Part shown: piece by piece, positions 7,492 to 15,457 of the stretch
Layout: each line of letters begins with the position of its first letter
How positions within the stretch are numbered: the first letter of the stretch is position 1
Origin: Alphaproteobacteria bacterium
GTDB lineage: Bacteria; Pseudomonadota; Alphaproteobacteria; Micavibrionales; Micavibrionaceae
Length of the DNA stretch: 18,870 nt
NCBI GenBank assembly: GCA_030432775.1
Contig: JAUILO010000030.1
Span: 1-18,870 of the forward strand
Direction: 5' to 3'
Made by a program: the position numbers and the translations under genes
The notes under the pieces: model-generated
Told to the model about the DNA's origin: nothing
The model's input: the letters and a program-made list of their open reading frames with translations, nothing else
The model's database searches: none

Positions 7492-7600
7492 CTTTATCAC
7501 TCACACAAAAAATACATACTCGTTTTTTTTGTTTTTTGTAACGGTACTTAAATTTTCGCAGTCAGTAACGTCACGCTTATGGTATATTCTTATTATGCCT
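7461..7600 (-). ncRNA. Candidate small RNA of about 140 nt
   Basis: This is inferred from three aligned signals on the minus strand. They are a triple direct repeat whose last copy acts as a -35-like element (CTTACA, 7634-7629), a TACAAT hexamer (7612-7607) after a 16-bp spacer, and an intrinsic terminator at 7491-7461. A start near 7600 gives an RNA of about 140 nt. It would contain A-rich single-stranded stretches (about 7541-7505) before the terminator stem, a common sRNA architecture. No credible reading frame with a ribosome binding site lies within it. It resembles no RNA family known to me. The alternative is that the segment is simply the 3' untranslated region of the methyltransferase gene. 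Confidence 0.3.
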
Positions 7601-7627
7601 CACCTAATTGTAAAAGTTGTTGGATCG

Positions 7628-7661
7628 CTGTAAGAAATATGTAAGAAATTTGTAAGAAGAT
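7628..7661 (-). promoter_or_regulatory. Triple 11-bp direct repeat resembling a PhoB (Pho) box
   Basis: On the minus strand CTTACA occurs three times with an exact 11-bp period. The gaps are AT-rich (CTTACAAATTT, then CTTACATATTT, then CTTACAG). The layout of 7-bp units separated by 4 AT-rich bases is that of PhoB/OmpR-family binding sites. The variant CTTACAT is found in the E. coli pstS Pho boxes. The third copy overlaps a possible -35 and precedes a TACAAT -10-like hexamer, the normal position for PhoB activation. Confidence 0.45.
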
Positions 7662-7705
7662 AAGGCGTTGTTTTTAAATGATAAATTGTTATGTTTTTGT
7701 AAATT

Positions 7706-8503
7706 CTAGAGTTTTCTGTAGATAATTTCATAAGGTTTGCACCTATCCTTTAGTATTAGCTCGGTCAGATTGGCAATTTTCTTGCTGAATTCCGGTTTTT
7801 TGTCTGGATCTATCTTTGAGGTAAGCGCGGCCAAAGCATTAAGTGCGCTGGATTTATGGTCTTCTTCCTGCACGATTTCAAAATTATTGTCGCTCATATA
7901 GGTTTTTAGCGCTTCTATTGTGATCAGGTGGCTTGTATCTGACGATGATGACCATGGGAGCGGGTATATTACCTTTGAATCCGGCTGCGTAAGGAAGACT
8001 TCGTATATACCAAATATAGATCCGGGTTTTAATATGCGTGCAATTTCCCTGTATAACGCGCCTTTATCTTTGATATTCATGCCTGTATGAATGGTATAGC
8101 CGCCATCAAAGCTTTCATCTTCAAAGCTGAGGTCGCAGGCATTTTCAATTTGAAAATGGCTAAGAGCTGCTATTGAAACAAGCTGGCTGAGTTTATTTGC
8201 TGTTTCAACGTGCTGCGGCGTTAGGTCGATGCCTGTGACATGGCATTGAAATTTATTTGCAATATAGCGGGCAGGGCCGCCAAGCCCTGCGCCGATATCG
8301 ATTATTTTTTGTCCTTTGGCGAAATCCAGCTTGCTGGCAAAGCGCTGCGTGGCTTCATGACGGCCAATATGCATTTCATCGTATTTGCTCAGATCACTCA
8401 TAGTGATTTGATCTTTGGCAACACCGGCTCTATCTAATTCAAGCAATATATCGCCATAAAGGTCTTCGCGTTCATAATGTTCTATGATTTTTTGCGTGCT
8501 CAT
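7706..8503 (-). CDS. Class I SAM-dependent methyltransferase
   Basis: This 265-residue Rossmann-fold methyltransferase has motif I DIGAGLGGPAR at residues 69-79 and the acidic Asp93 after strand 2 (VTGIDLT). A motif-II-like stretch is FDGGYTIHTGMNI, and the helix IARILKPGSIFGIYEV follows. The upstream signature MHIGRHEAT (45-53) and the GMNI motif resemble the UbiE/phosphoethanolamine-type group of small-molecule methyltransferases. The actual substrate cannot be told. The start is an ATG with a strong GGAGGTT site about 10 bases upstream. The gene stands alone on the minus strand, divergent from the thioesterase/aminotransferase pair (103-bp gap). The next terminator on its strand is at 7491-7461. 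A lipid, quinone or amine acceptor would all be compatible. Confidence 0.88.
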   Translation of the reverse strand: MSTQKIIEHYEREDLYGDILLELDRAGVAKDQITMSDLSKYDEMHIGRHEATQRFASKLDFAKGQKIIDIGAGLGGPARYIANKFQCHVTGIDLTPQHVETANKLSQLVSIAALSHFQIENACDLSFEDESFDGGYTIHTGMNIKDKGALYREIARILKPGSIFGIYEVFLTQPDSKVIYPLPWSSSSDTSHLITIEALKTYMSDNNFEIVQEEDHKSSALNALAALTSKIDPDKKPEFSKKIANLTELILKDRCKPYEIIYRKL

Positions 8504-8606
8504 TGTTTTTTAACCTCCGAAAAACCATGGTCAATTGGATTTGAAAAGAATAATATCAGTGATGGTATTTTCAGGACAGAGGAAACATAGACAGGGATAA
8601 ATCTAA
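8504..8606. promoter_or_regulatory. Divergent intergenic region between methyltransferase and thioesterase
   Basis: This 103-bp AT-rich gap must hold both outward promoters. The minus-strand ribosome binding site GGAGGTT (about 8513-8519) is clear. A plus-strand TTGAAA (about 8539) could be a -35, but no well-placed -10 is obvious. No operator was recognised. Confidence 0.4.
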
Positions 8607-9053
8607 ATGAAAAAGATTTGGTTTAATGATTACACAGTTGAGACAATCACCGACACGATGGGCACTGATGTTGCGGATAAGCATATTTTAGGCGCACTTG
8701 GTATAGAGTTGACAGAAATTGGTGACGATTACCTTAAAGGTACAATGCCGGTGGATGGGCGCACACATCAGATTCACGGTATTTTGCATGGCGGTGCGAC
8801 CTGTGTTCTAGCTGAGACGATTGGCAGTATTGCATCAATATTATGCGTCGATCCATCTAAGTATTACGCTGTGGGATCTATGATTACTGCAAATCATTTA
8901 AGGTCGGTATCCGAAGGTCATGTCATTGCAACGGCAAGAGCCGTGCATATCGGACGCACTAAGCATGTATGGGATATTCTGGTTCATAGCGATCAAGGCA
9001 AGTTGATTGCCAAATGTGAGTTAACTTGTGCAGTTGTTCCGCATAAAAAGTAA
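8607..9053 (+). CDS. Hotdog-fold acyl-CoA thioesterase (PaaI/MenI-like)
   Basis: This 148-residue single hotdog-domain protein belongs to the PaaI/YdiI (MenI) type of thioesterases, which hydrolyse aromatic or other acyl-CoAs. The diagnostic motif HGILHGGATCVLAET spans residues 57-71. It contains the conserved HGG and the likely catalytic Glu70. The later GSMITANHLR and the C-terminal strand CELTCAVVP fit the fold. Length is normal for the family (about 135-150), and the active protein would be a dimer or tetramer. It is followed after 41 bp by the aminotransferase, and the two probably form an operon. Near aromatic and branched-chain amino acid genes, a housekeeping role in releasing CoA from stalled acyl-CoA intermediates is plausible. 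A menaquinone-pathway role is not supported by neighbours. Confidence 0.88.
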   Translation: MKKIWFNDYTVETITDTMGTDVADKHILGALGIELTEIGDDYLKGTMPVDGRTHQIHGILHGGATCVLAETIGSIASILCVDPSKYYAVGSMITANHLRSVSEGHVIATARAVHIGRTKHVWDILVHSDQGKLIAKCELTCAVVPHKK

Positions 9054-9094
9054 TTCATGCCCGTTTCCACTCTAAGAAAAATGGTTTTATACAT

Positions 9095-10273
9095 ATGAAA
9101 TCTCACAATGCTTTGTTTGCCAATATTCCGACAACGATCTTTACGGTTATGTCTTCGCTGGCGGTGAAACATGATGCGGTGAATCTTGGGCAGGGCTTTC
9201 CTGATACTGACGGGCCATCGTGGATACGTGATTATGCGGCCAGAGCGATTATTGATGGGCCAAATCAATATGCACCGATGATGGGGGTGCCTGCGCTTCG
9301 GAATGCTGTGGCGGAGGCCAATAAGAGATTCTACGGTCTGGATATTGATCCTGATAGCGAGGTTATGGTGACATCCGGCGCAACCGAAGCGTTGATGGAT
9401 AGCTGTTTGGCGTTATTAAATCCGGGTGATGAGGCGATAGTAATAGAACCGTTTTATGATTCTTACGTTCCGCAGATTAAAGCCGCTGGCGCAACGCCTA
9501 AATTCGTTCGCTTGCAGGCGCCGGACTGGACGCTGGATACGGACGACCTGAAAAGCGCATTTTCAAGCAAAACAAAGCTTATTATTTTGAATACCCCTAT
9601 GAACCCCTGTTCCAAGATTTTTACATTGGAAGAGTTGCAGGTGATTGCAGATTTGCTGATTGAATATGATGCATATGCCATTTGTGATGAGGTCTATGAG
9701 CATCTTTGTTTTGATCACCTGGCGCATATACCGCTTATGACGCTGCCGCAGATGAAAGAACGCTGCATTCGTATTGGTTCTGCTGGAAAGACTTTTTCAC
9801 TGACTGGCTGGAAAATTGGATATATCACGGCGTGTTCCGCCCTTTTAAAAACAATATCTGCTGTTCATCAATTTGTGAATTTCGCGACACCGGCACCCTT
9901 GCAGATTGCCGTGGCCGCGGGAATTGTTGCGGGGGATGATTATTATGCATCGCTCACACAGGATATGGATCATGGTCGCAGGATTCTAACCGAAGGGCTG
10001 AGCCGCATTGGCTTTGATGTATTGCCATGTGAGGGAACGTATTTTCTGAGCGTAGACTTTTATGATGTTGCCAAAGATAAGGGGTTTACGGGAAGTGATC
10101 TTGATTTTTGCAAATGGATTACTAGCGAAGCAGGGGTCGCAGCCATACCTATGAGCGCGTTTTTTGCGCCTGAAAATGGTGAACCGCCACAAAGCTTGAT
10201 CCGTTTTTGTTTTGCAAAAAAAGAAGCTGTTTTAAACGAAGCGTTACGCAGACTTTCTGAGTTCTTTGAATAA
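9095..10273 (+). CDS. Class I/II PLP-dependent aminotransferase
   Basis: This fold-type I aminotransferase of 392 residues belongs to the group that includes methionine, aromatic and kynurenine (glutamine transaminase K) aminotransferases. Key residues are visible: the Schiff-base Lys232 in SAGKTFSLTGWKIGY, Asp198 and Tyr201 in ICDEVYEH, Asn170 in NTPMNPCSK, and the carboxylate-binding Arg370 in LIRFCFAK. The N-terminal NLGQGFPDTDGP segment (30-41) is typical of the kynurenine/methionine aminotransferase branch. The protein makes 2-oxoacids from amino acids with transfer of the amino group to a keto acceptor. It converges with the fused 2-oxoacid:ferredoxin oxidoreductase gene (75-bp gap), which could decarboxylate its products. 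The exact amino acid substrate cannot be read from the sequence. The ribosome binding site is weak. Confidence 0.93.
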   Translation: MKSHNALFANIPTTIFTVMSSLAVKHDAVNLGQGFPDTDGPSWIRDYAARAIIDGPNQYAPMMGVPALRNAVAEANKRFYGLDIDPDSEVMVTSGATEALMDSCLALLNPGDEAIVIEPFYDSYVPQIKAAGATPKFVRLQAPDWTLDTDDLKSAFSSKTKLIILNTPMNPCSKIFTLEELQVIADLLIEYDAYAICDEVYEHLCFDHLAHIPLMTLPQMKERCIRIGSAGKTFSLTGWKIGYITACSALLKTISAVHQFVNFATPAPLQIAVAAGIVAGDDYYASLTQDMDHGRRILTEGLSRIGFDVLPCEGTYFLSVDFYDVAKDKGFTGSDLDFCKWITSEAGVAAIPMSAFFAPENGEPPQSLIRFCFAKKEAVLNEALRRLSEFFE

Positions 10274-10348
10274 GAAGATATAGGCTGTATGGCTTTTTAT
10301 AATATTCTTACTCTTCTTTGATATATTATTTCTCTGTTTGCAGTTTTT

Positions 10349-13300
10349 TTACTCTGCAGCCTGTACAATTGGTTCGGGGTTTTTCAAGCGCGCTAGAATA
10401 TAGTCTTCTTTTTTTCGTGTCAGTTCTATGTTCTTTTCTTTCACAGGGCCAAATCCCTTGATCTCCGCAGGTAGTGATAAAAGCATCTGGCATGTGCCGA
10501 TATTTTGCGCCGTTAGTATATCAAGCACTTTGTATATGCTTTGCTCATATTGTTTGATCAGGGCGCGTTCTGTTTTACGTTCCTGTGTGTAACCGAATAT
10601 ATCTAAAGGTGTTCCGCGCAAGGTTTTCATTTTGGCAAGTAACTTAAACCCGTGAAACATCCACGCGCCATATTGTCTTTTCTTTGGTCTGCCGGTTGCC
10701 GGATCTTCCTTGGAAAAAATTGGTGGTGCAAGGTTGAATTCAAGTTTGTATTTGCCTGTGAATGTATTTTTCACATCCTTCATAAATTCACCATTAGTGA
10801 ATAAACGTGCAACTTCATATTCATCCTTATAGGCCAGAAGTTTGTGATAATAGCGAGCAACGGCTTCGGTTAATATTGTGCTGTTCGCGACAAGTCCGCT
10901 TTCTGTAACGCGCACTTTCTGTACCATATCGATATATTTTTGTGCGTATGATTTGTTTTGGTATGCGGTCAGATATTCAGCACGTTTTTGAATAATTTCA
11001 TCCAGTGTTTCGGAGATATTATCATCTGGCTTTTCGCCGGCAATATCATTAACCATTTGTGCAATTTTTTCCGGATCATGCGCGGCTAAACGACCGAAAT
11101 TAAACGCACGTTTATTCATGTCAATTGCAACGCCGTTCAGTTCAATAGCGCGGTGTATGGATTCTATATGAAGCGGGATCAAACCATGTTGCCATGCAAA
11201 GCCGACCATGAAAATATTGGTCGCAATTTCATTACCTAAAAGCACGGTGGCGTAATGTGTGCCGGGAACAAAATATTGTTCTCCCTTGAGTGTACGCTCG
11301 GTGATTTTTGAACGGATTTGTGCATCATGGAAATCAACACTGTTATTGGTAATGAAATCTGCGACCGGTGTATTATTCGTGTTAATCACGGCCTTTGTTC
11401 TATTTGGATTGAGCGTTTCATAAGCGTTTTTACCAATCGCGGCGACCATATCACAGGCCAGTAACAAATCTGAACCACCGGTGATGATATGCCCTGTACG
11501 CAGCTCTTTCTGGTTCGGACTAATGCGCACATGGCTTAATACTTCCCCGCCTTTTTGTGCAAGCCCGACAGCGTCAAGATTACGGCTGAATTTTTCTTCC
11601 AGATGAGATGCCATGCCCATTAGAGAACCGACAGTTAGAACGCCTGTTCCGCCAATGCCGGAGACCATAATATTATAAGCACCATCCAGTTTTTGCGGTT
11701 TGACATCCGGTAATTCGGCGAATATATCATCGGCGCTATCTGATTTTGTTTTGCGCAGCTCGCCACCATGTACGGTTACAAATGACGGACAGAAGCCTTT
11801 TAGACAGGAAAAGTCCTTGTTACACATGGATTGGTTGACCTTACGTTTGCGGCCATATTCTGTTTCAACTGGCTGTACAGCCATACAGTTTGATTGTTCC
11901 GAACAATCACCGCATCCCTCACAAACCGATTTATTGATCATCACGCGTTTGGGCGGATCAGGATATAAACCGCGCTTACGGCGGCGGCGTTTTTCTGCCG
12001 CACAGGTCTGGTCGTAAATAATAATTGTTGTGCCTTCGGTTTCTCTGGCTTCTTTCATAATTTTATCGAGCCAATCACGATGCAGAACCGGTACGTTATG
12101 CGGAATTTCTTTTACGCCTTTATAATTTTCAGGTTGCTCGGACAGGATCCAGCATTTTTTAACGCCTTCTGCCATGACTTGCTGCGCCACACGGTAAACG
12201 GGCATCTCGCCATCAACAAGCTGGCCGCCTGTCATAGCGACGGCATCATTGTATAAAATTTTGTAAGTTATATTCACTTTCGCGGCAACCGCAGCCCGAA
12301 TGGCCAATGTGCCGGAATGGAAATATGTGCCATCACCAAGATTGGCAAAAATATGTTTGCGGTCGACATATGGGGCGCTGCCGATCCATGGCACGCCTTC
12401 GCCGCCCATTTGTGTGCATAGGCTTGAGTTGCGATCCATCCATTGCACCATGTAATGACAGCCAATACCGACCATGGCAAAGCTATCGTCCGGAACTTTC
12501 GTTGATGTGTTATGTGGGCAGCCCGCACAGTAATATGGTTTGCGTAATGATGGTGGCGTGTAGCTCTTCATTTCTTCTTCGTAATCGCTATAAAAACGAA
12601 GTGCCTTTTGCACTTGTTCACTATCATAAAAATGCTGGATACGTTTTGCGATGACATGTGCCACCTGACCAACGGTCTGGTCGTTATGCAGTGGTAATAA
12701 GCGATCGCCGATCTGGTCATATTTACCAACAACCACCGGACGGCGTTTTGCATCCCAGTTAAATATCTGTTGTTTAAGCTGGTATTCAATTAACTCGCGC
12801 TTTTCTTCCACGATCAGAATCTCTTCCAGACCTTCAACAAACTCTTGCACGCCTTTTGGCTCGAGCGGCCATGTCATGCCGACCTTATAAAGCCGCAGGC
12901 CGATTTTCTTGGCAACATCATCAGTAATGCCAAGCTCTATGAGGGCCTGACGCACATCACCATATGATTTTCCAGCTGTGATAATACCAAAGCGTGGCTT
13001 TTCGCTGTCCATGACGATACGGTCAATATTGTTCTTGCGGGCGAATGTATGACAGGCGAACAGCTTGTAGTTTTGCAAGCGCCAGTCCACATCACGCGGT
13101 GTGTCGTTTAATCTGATATTCAAGCCGCCTGGCGGCATTTCGAAGTCATCAGGACCCGGGATTATAATTTCACGATTTTCACGTGATAAATCTATTGTAC
13201 CGGATGTTTCCACGGTCTCGCTGGTGACTTTAAAGGCTGTCCAGCAGCCAGAATAACGTGACATTGCAATACCGAGCAGGCCGTATTCGACAAACTCCAA

Positions 13301-13840
13301 TATACTGGCTGGATAAAGCTGCGGAACCATATAGGCGTACAGAACATGGTCGCTCTGGCAAGGCAGAGTTGATGATTTACAGCCGTGATCATCGCCAACA
13401 ATAGCAAGAACACCGCCATGAGGCGCTGTGCCATAGGCGCTGGCATGTCTTATGACATCGCCGCTGCGGTCAACTCCGGGTGCTTTGCCATACCACATGC
13501 CGAAAACACCATCATAATTGCTATTTGTGCCGGGGATGAGATGCGTTTGCTGGGTTCCCCAAACCGCGGTTGCTGCCATATCTTCATTGACACCGGGCAA
13601 GAATTTAATGTCCTGCGCATCCAGATATTTTTTTGCGCGGGTCAGTTCCATATCATAACCGCCCAGCGGTGAACCGCGATAGCCGGAAATAAAACCGGCA
13701 GTGTTCAGGCCTGCTGCTATGTCTCGCTGTTTTTGCGCCATTGGTATGCGAACCAGTGCCTGTAACCCTGACATATAGGCCAGCCCATCTTCAAGTTCGT
13801 ATTTATCTGTTAGTTTTGCGTCGCGTAGAGCTATAGCCAT
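10349..13840 (-). CDS. Fused indolepyruvate (2-oxoacid):ferredoxin oxidoreductase
   Basis: This single 1163-residue chain joins the domains that are separate IorA and IorB subunits in archaea. It oxidatively decarboxylates aryl (possibly branched-chain) 2-oxoacids to acyl-CoA, reducing ferredoxin. Domains in order: pyrimidine-binding TPP domain with GYRGSPLGGYDMEL (about 50-65); CAGCPHNT near 437; TPP/Mg-binding GDGTYFHSG near 502 with YNDAVAMTGGQ following; a ferredoxin-like segment starting CEGCGDC near 638 with further cysteines to about 690; the IorB/gamma domain from GIGGTGVLTVG near 725; and a C-terminal extension. The length is normal for the fused proteobacterial form. The ATG at 13840 has GGGA about 8 bases upstream. 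It is monocistronic, with a long upstream region. Indole- or phenylpyruvate are the usual substrates. Its setting amid branched-chain catabolism makes oxo-leucine or oxo-isoleucine derivatives possible. Confidence 0.93.
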   Translation of the reverse strand: MAIALRDAKLTDKYELEDGLAYMSGLQALVRIPMAQKQRDIAAGLNTAGFISGYRGSPLGGYDMELTRAKKYLDAQDIKFLPGVNEDMAATAVWGTQQTHLIPGTNSNYDGVFGMWYGKAPGVDRSGDVIRHASAYGTAPHGGVLAIVGDDHGCKSSTLPCQSDHVLYAYMVPQLYPASILEFVEYGLLGIAMSRYSGCWTAFKVTSETVETSGTIDLSRENREIIIPGPDDFEMPPGGLNIRLNDTPRDVDWRLQNYKLFACHTFARKNNIDRIVMDSEKPRFGIITAGKSYGDVRQALIELGITDDVAKKIGLRLYKVGMTWPLEPKGVQEFVEGLEEILIVEEKRELIEYQLKQQIFNWDAKRRPVVVGKYDQIGDRLLPLHNDQTVGQVAHVIAKRIQHFYDSEQVQKALRFYSDYEEEMKSYTPPSLRKPYYCAGCPHNTSTKVPDDSFAMVGIGCHYMVQWMDRNSSLCTQMGGEGVPWIGSAPYVDRKHIFANLGDGTYFHSGTLAIRAAVAAKVNITYKILYNDAVAMTGGQLVDGEMPVYRVAQQVMAEGVKKCWILSEQPENYKGVKEIPHNVPVLHRDWLDKIMKEARETEGTTIIIYDQTCAAEKRRRRKRGLYPDPPKRVMINKSVCEGCGDCSEQSNCMAVQPVETEYGRKRKVNQSMCNKDFSCLKGFCPSFVTVHGGELRKTKSDSADDIFAELPDVKPQKLDGAYNIMVSGIGGTGVLTVGSLMGMASHLEEKFSRNLDAVGLAQKGGEVLSHVRISPNQKELRTGHIITGGSDLLLACDMVAAIGKNAYETLNPNRTKAVINTNNTPVADFITNNSVDFHDAQIRSKITERTLKGEQYFVPGTHYATVLLGNEIATNIFMVGFAWQHGLIPLHIESIHRAIELNGVAIDMNKRAFNFGRLAAHDPEKIAQMVNDIAGEKPDDNISETLDEIIQKRAEYLTAYQNKSYAQKYIDMVQKVRVTESGLVANSTILTEAVARYYHKLLAYKDEYEVARLFTNGEFMKDVKNTFTGKYKLEFNLAPPIFSKEDPATGRPKKRQYGAWMFHGFKLLAKMKTLRGTPLDIFGYTQERKTERALIKQYEQSIYKVLDILTAQNIGTCQMLLSLPAEIKGFGPVKEKNIELTRKKEDYILARLKNPEPIVQAAE

Positions 13841-14276
13841 GATGTGTTCCCAGATTAATTTCTGTTATATCGCCTGTTATGTAGAATACCGCCCAGTTTT
13901 TTTGACTACTTCTCATGATCAGATTGATCATCATGACCAGATTGCTCATCATGAATTACCATCAGAACAGGAACGGATTATCGCCGAGTTTGTATGTTTG
14001 TTATTTTATTATTATAGCGAATTGTTATTAAAATAGCGCTTAATCGGCTGAAATTCCAGTGATGATCTATGCTGCAATGCAAAGGTGGATTATAGTTACG
14101 TCTTACCCCTGTTCCGCGCAATATTTATTCGATATCAAGGGGTTGTAGGTGTTGTATCAGTAAATCCGCATTTTGCGGTTCTTGTTATATTAGAGAATCA
14201 CGATGGTGAATTCGGTGAAAAACATGGCCGCTATAGTTCTGTAATCGTTTCACAGATATTGAAATGTTTTGGTGGC
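13841..14276. other. 436-bp non-coding region upstream of the oxidoreductase gene
   Basis: No credible gene was found. Short plus-strand frames (13839-14036 and 14085-14297) lack ribosome binding sites and recognisable content, and the second runs into the acyl-CoA dehydrogenase end. The part nearest 13840 must hold the oxidoreductase promoter on the minus strand. An 18-bp tandem repeat lies 73-108 bp upstream of the start codon. A small hairpin CCGCA-TTT-TGCGG (14166-14178) has only a broken T-run after it and is not a confident terminator. No clear terminator was found directly after the acyl-CoA dehydrogenase stop. Confidence 0.55.
13913..13954. repeat. 18-bp tandem direct repeat, two copies plus a partial third
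   Basis: TCATGATCAGATTGATCA (13913-13930) is followed directly by TCATGACCAGATTGCTCA (13931-13948), 16 of 18 positions identical. A third TCATGA then begins at 13949. The units include self-complementary TGATCA and TCATGA cores. Copies on the same face of the helix (about 1.7 turns apart) upstream of the oxidoreductase start suggest an array of regulator binding sites. The regulator is unknown. Confidence 0.7.
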
Positions 14277-15443
14277 TTATTTTGTTTCTTCGAATAGCTC
14301 GCGCCCAATTAACATGCGGCGTATTTCAGATGTGCCCGCGCCAATTTCATAAAGCTTTGCATCACGCAATAAACGCCCGGCCGGATATTCGTTGATATAG
14401 CCGTTTCCGCCTAATGTCTGAATAGCCTGCAGTGCCATTTGTGTTGCGGCCTCGGCGCTGGTCAGAATACATCCGGCGGCGTCCTTGCGGGCTGTTTCGC
14501 CGCGATCACATGATGAAGCCACCGCATAAACATAAGCGCGCTGGGCAGATAAAGTGGTGTACATATCAGCCATTTTCCCCTGCATCAGTTCAAATGTGCC
14601 AATTGGTTTGCCAAATTGCTCGCGGTCATGAATATATGGAACAACAATATCCATACAGGCTTGCATAATGCCCAGAGGGCCGCCGGATAAAACAACGCGT
14701 TCGTAATCAAGGCCGCTCATTAAAACGCGCACGCCTTGTCCCAGACCGCCCAGAATGTTTTCTTCCGGCACTTCGCAATTTTCGAATACCAGTTCACATG
14801 TGTTCGAACCGCGCATCCCCAGCTTATCCAGCTTCTGCGCCGTTGAAAAACCCTTCATACCCTTTTCAATCAGAAAGGCCGTGATGCCTTTGGAACCGGC
14901 GTCCATATCCGTTTTGGCATAAACCACAAGAACATCGGCATTCGGGCCGTTGGTAATCCACATTTTATTGCCGTTCAGCACATAATGGTCGCTCTTTTTA
15001 TCCGCACGCAGACGCATACTTACAACATCAGAGCCCGCGCCAGGCTCACTCATGGCAAGTGCCCCGACAAAATCACCGCTGACCAACTTAGGCAGGTATT
15101 TTTCCTTTTGTGAATCATTGCCGTTTTTGTGAATCTGGTTTACACATAAATTGGAATGTGCACCGTAACTAAGCGCCACAGAAGCCGATGCACGGGATAT
15201 TTCTTCCATTGCAATGACATGTGCCAGATAGCCCATATCCGCACCGCCATATTCCTCGGCTACAGTAATGCCAAGCAACCCCAGATCGCCTAATTTTTTC
15301 CACATATCGGCCGGGAATTCATTATCTTCGTCTATTTGTGCGGCGCGTGGGGCGAGTTCATCGCGGGCAAAACTATAAACAGTTTCGCGCAACATTTTAA
15401 TTTCTTCGGCATGGTCAAAATTTAATGTCGGGTATGGAATCAC
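14277..15443 (-). CDS. ivd: Isovaleryl-CoA dehydrogenase
   Basis: This FAD-dependent acyl-CoA dehydrogenase of 388 residues converts isovaleryl-CoA to 3-methylcrotonyl-CoA in leucine degradation and passes electrons to ETF. The N-terminal YPTLNFDHAEEIKMLR is characteristic of isovaleryl-CoA dehydrogenases. ALAMSEPGAGSDVVSMRLRA and WITNG are FAD and substrate contacts. Glu248 in LDYERVVLSGGPLG is in the helix position used as catalytic base by this enzyme, unlike most acyl-CoA dehydrogenases. The C-terminus has the expected IGAGTSEIRRMLIGREL. A GTG start at 15443 is preferred, because AGGAGAG lies just upstream and the N-terminus then matches the family. The ATG frame to 15524 adds a 27-residue tail overlapping HMG-CoA lyase. 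It follows the lyase gene by 14 bp, so it is the last gene of the leucine cluster. Confidence 0.94.
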   Translation of the reverse strand: MIPYPTLNFDHAEEIKMLRETVYSFARDELAPRAAQIDEDNEFPADMWKKLGDLGLLGITVAEEYGGADMGYLAHVIAMEEISRASASVALSYGAHSNLCVNQIHKNGNDSQKEKYLPKLVSGDFVGALAMSEPGAGSDVVSMRLRADKKSDHYVLNGNKMWITNGPNADVLVVYAKTDMDAGSKGITAFLIEKGMKGFSTAQKLDKLGMRGSNTCELVFENCEVPEENILGGLGQGVRVLMSGLDYERVVLSGGPLGIMQACMDIVVPYIHDREQFGKPIGTFELMQGKMADMYTTLSAQRAYVYAVASSCDRGETARKDAAGCILTSAEAATQMALQAIQTLGGNGYINEYPAGRLLRDAKLYEIGAGTSEIRRMLIGRELFEETK

Positions 15444-15447
15444 GTCG

Positions 15448-15454
15448 CTCTCCT
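15448..15454 (-). promoter_or_regulatory. Ribosome binding site deciding a GTG start for ivd
   Basis: AGGAGAG on the minus strand (15454 to 15448) ends four bases before the GTG at 15443-15441. It fits inside the short gap between the HMG-CoA lyase stop and ivd and is the best Shine-Dalgarno match nearby. It supports the GTG start over the upstream ATG at 15524. Confidence 0.8.
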
Positions 15455-15457
15455 GTG

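Larger units (their letters stand above)
7161..7705. other. 545-bp non-coding region with clustered inverted repeats
   Basis: No convincing protein gene lies here. The only reading frame above 60 codons (minus, 7504-7298) has a GTG start without a ribosome binding site and reads through two hairpins. The stretch holds, from left to right: the likely promoter of the thiolase operon; an inverted repeat CCTATA/TATAGG (7334-7339 and 7351-7356); a CTTATC/GATAAG repeat (7416-7431); a 12-bp perfect inverted repeat (7436-7465); a minus-strand intrinsic terminator (7461-7491); T- and A-rich runs (7505-7545); and three 11-bp direct repeats (7629-7661). Such density of structure suggests a regulatory or RNA-coding function. 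Confidence 0.6.

Noticed and set aside
7298..7504. 68-codon minus-strand frame between thiolase and methyltransferase
   Set aside because: GTG start without a ribosome binding site; the frame runs through the intrinsic terminator and the 12-bp hairpin; the peptide is Arg/Lys/Tyr-rich with no recognisable fold.
10274..10348. Terminator between the convergent aminotransferase and oxidoreductase genes
   Set aside because: The 75-bp gap is AT-rich, but only a weak 5-bp TGCAG/CTGCA pair around the oxidoreductase stop was found, without the form of an intrinsic terminator.
13839..14036. Plus-strand 65-codon frame overlapping the oxidoreductase start
   Set aside because: Encodes a His/Asp/Cys-rich peptide produced by the 18-bp repeats; lies over the expected promoter and has no ribosome binding site.
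14166..14178. Short hairpin CCGCA-TTT-TGCGG as a terminator
   Set aside because: Stem only 5 bp with no continuous T-run on either strand.
14085..14297. Plus-strand 70-codon frame in the gap before ivd
   Set aside because: GTG start, no family resemblance, and it ends inside the ivd coding region on the opposite strand.
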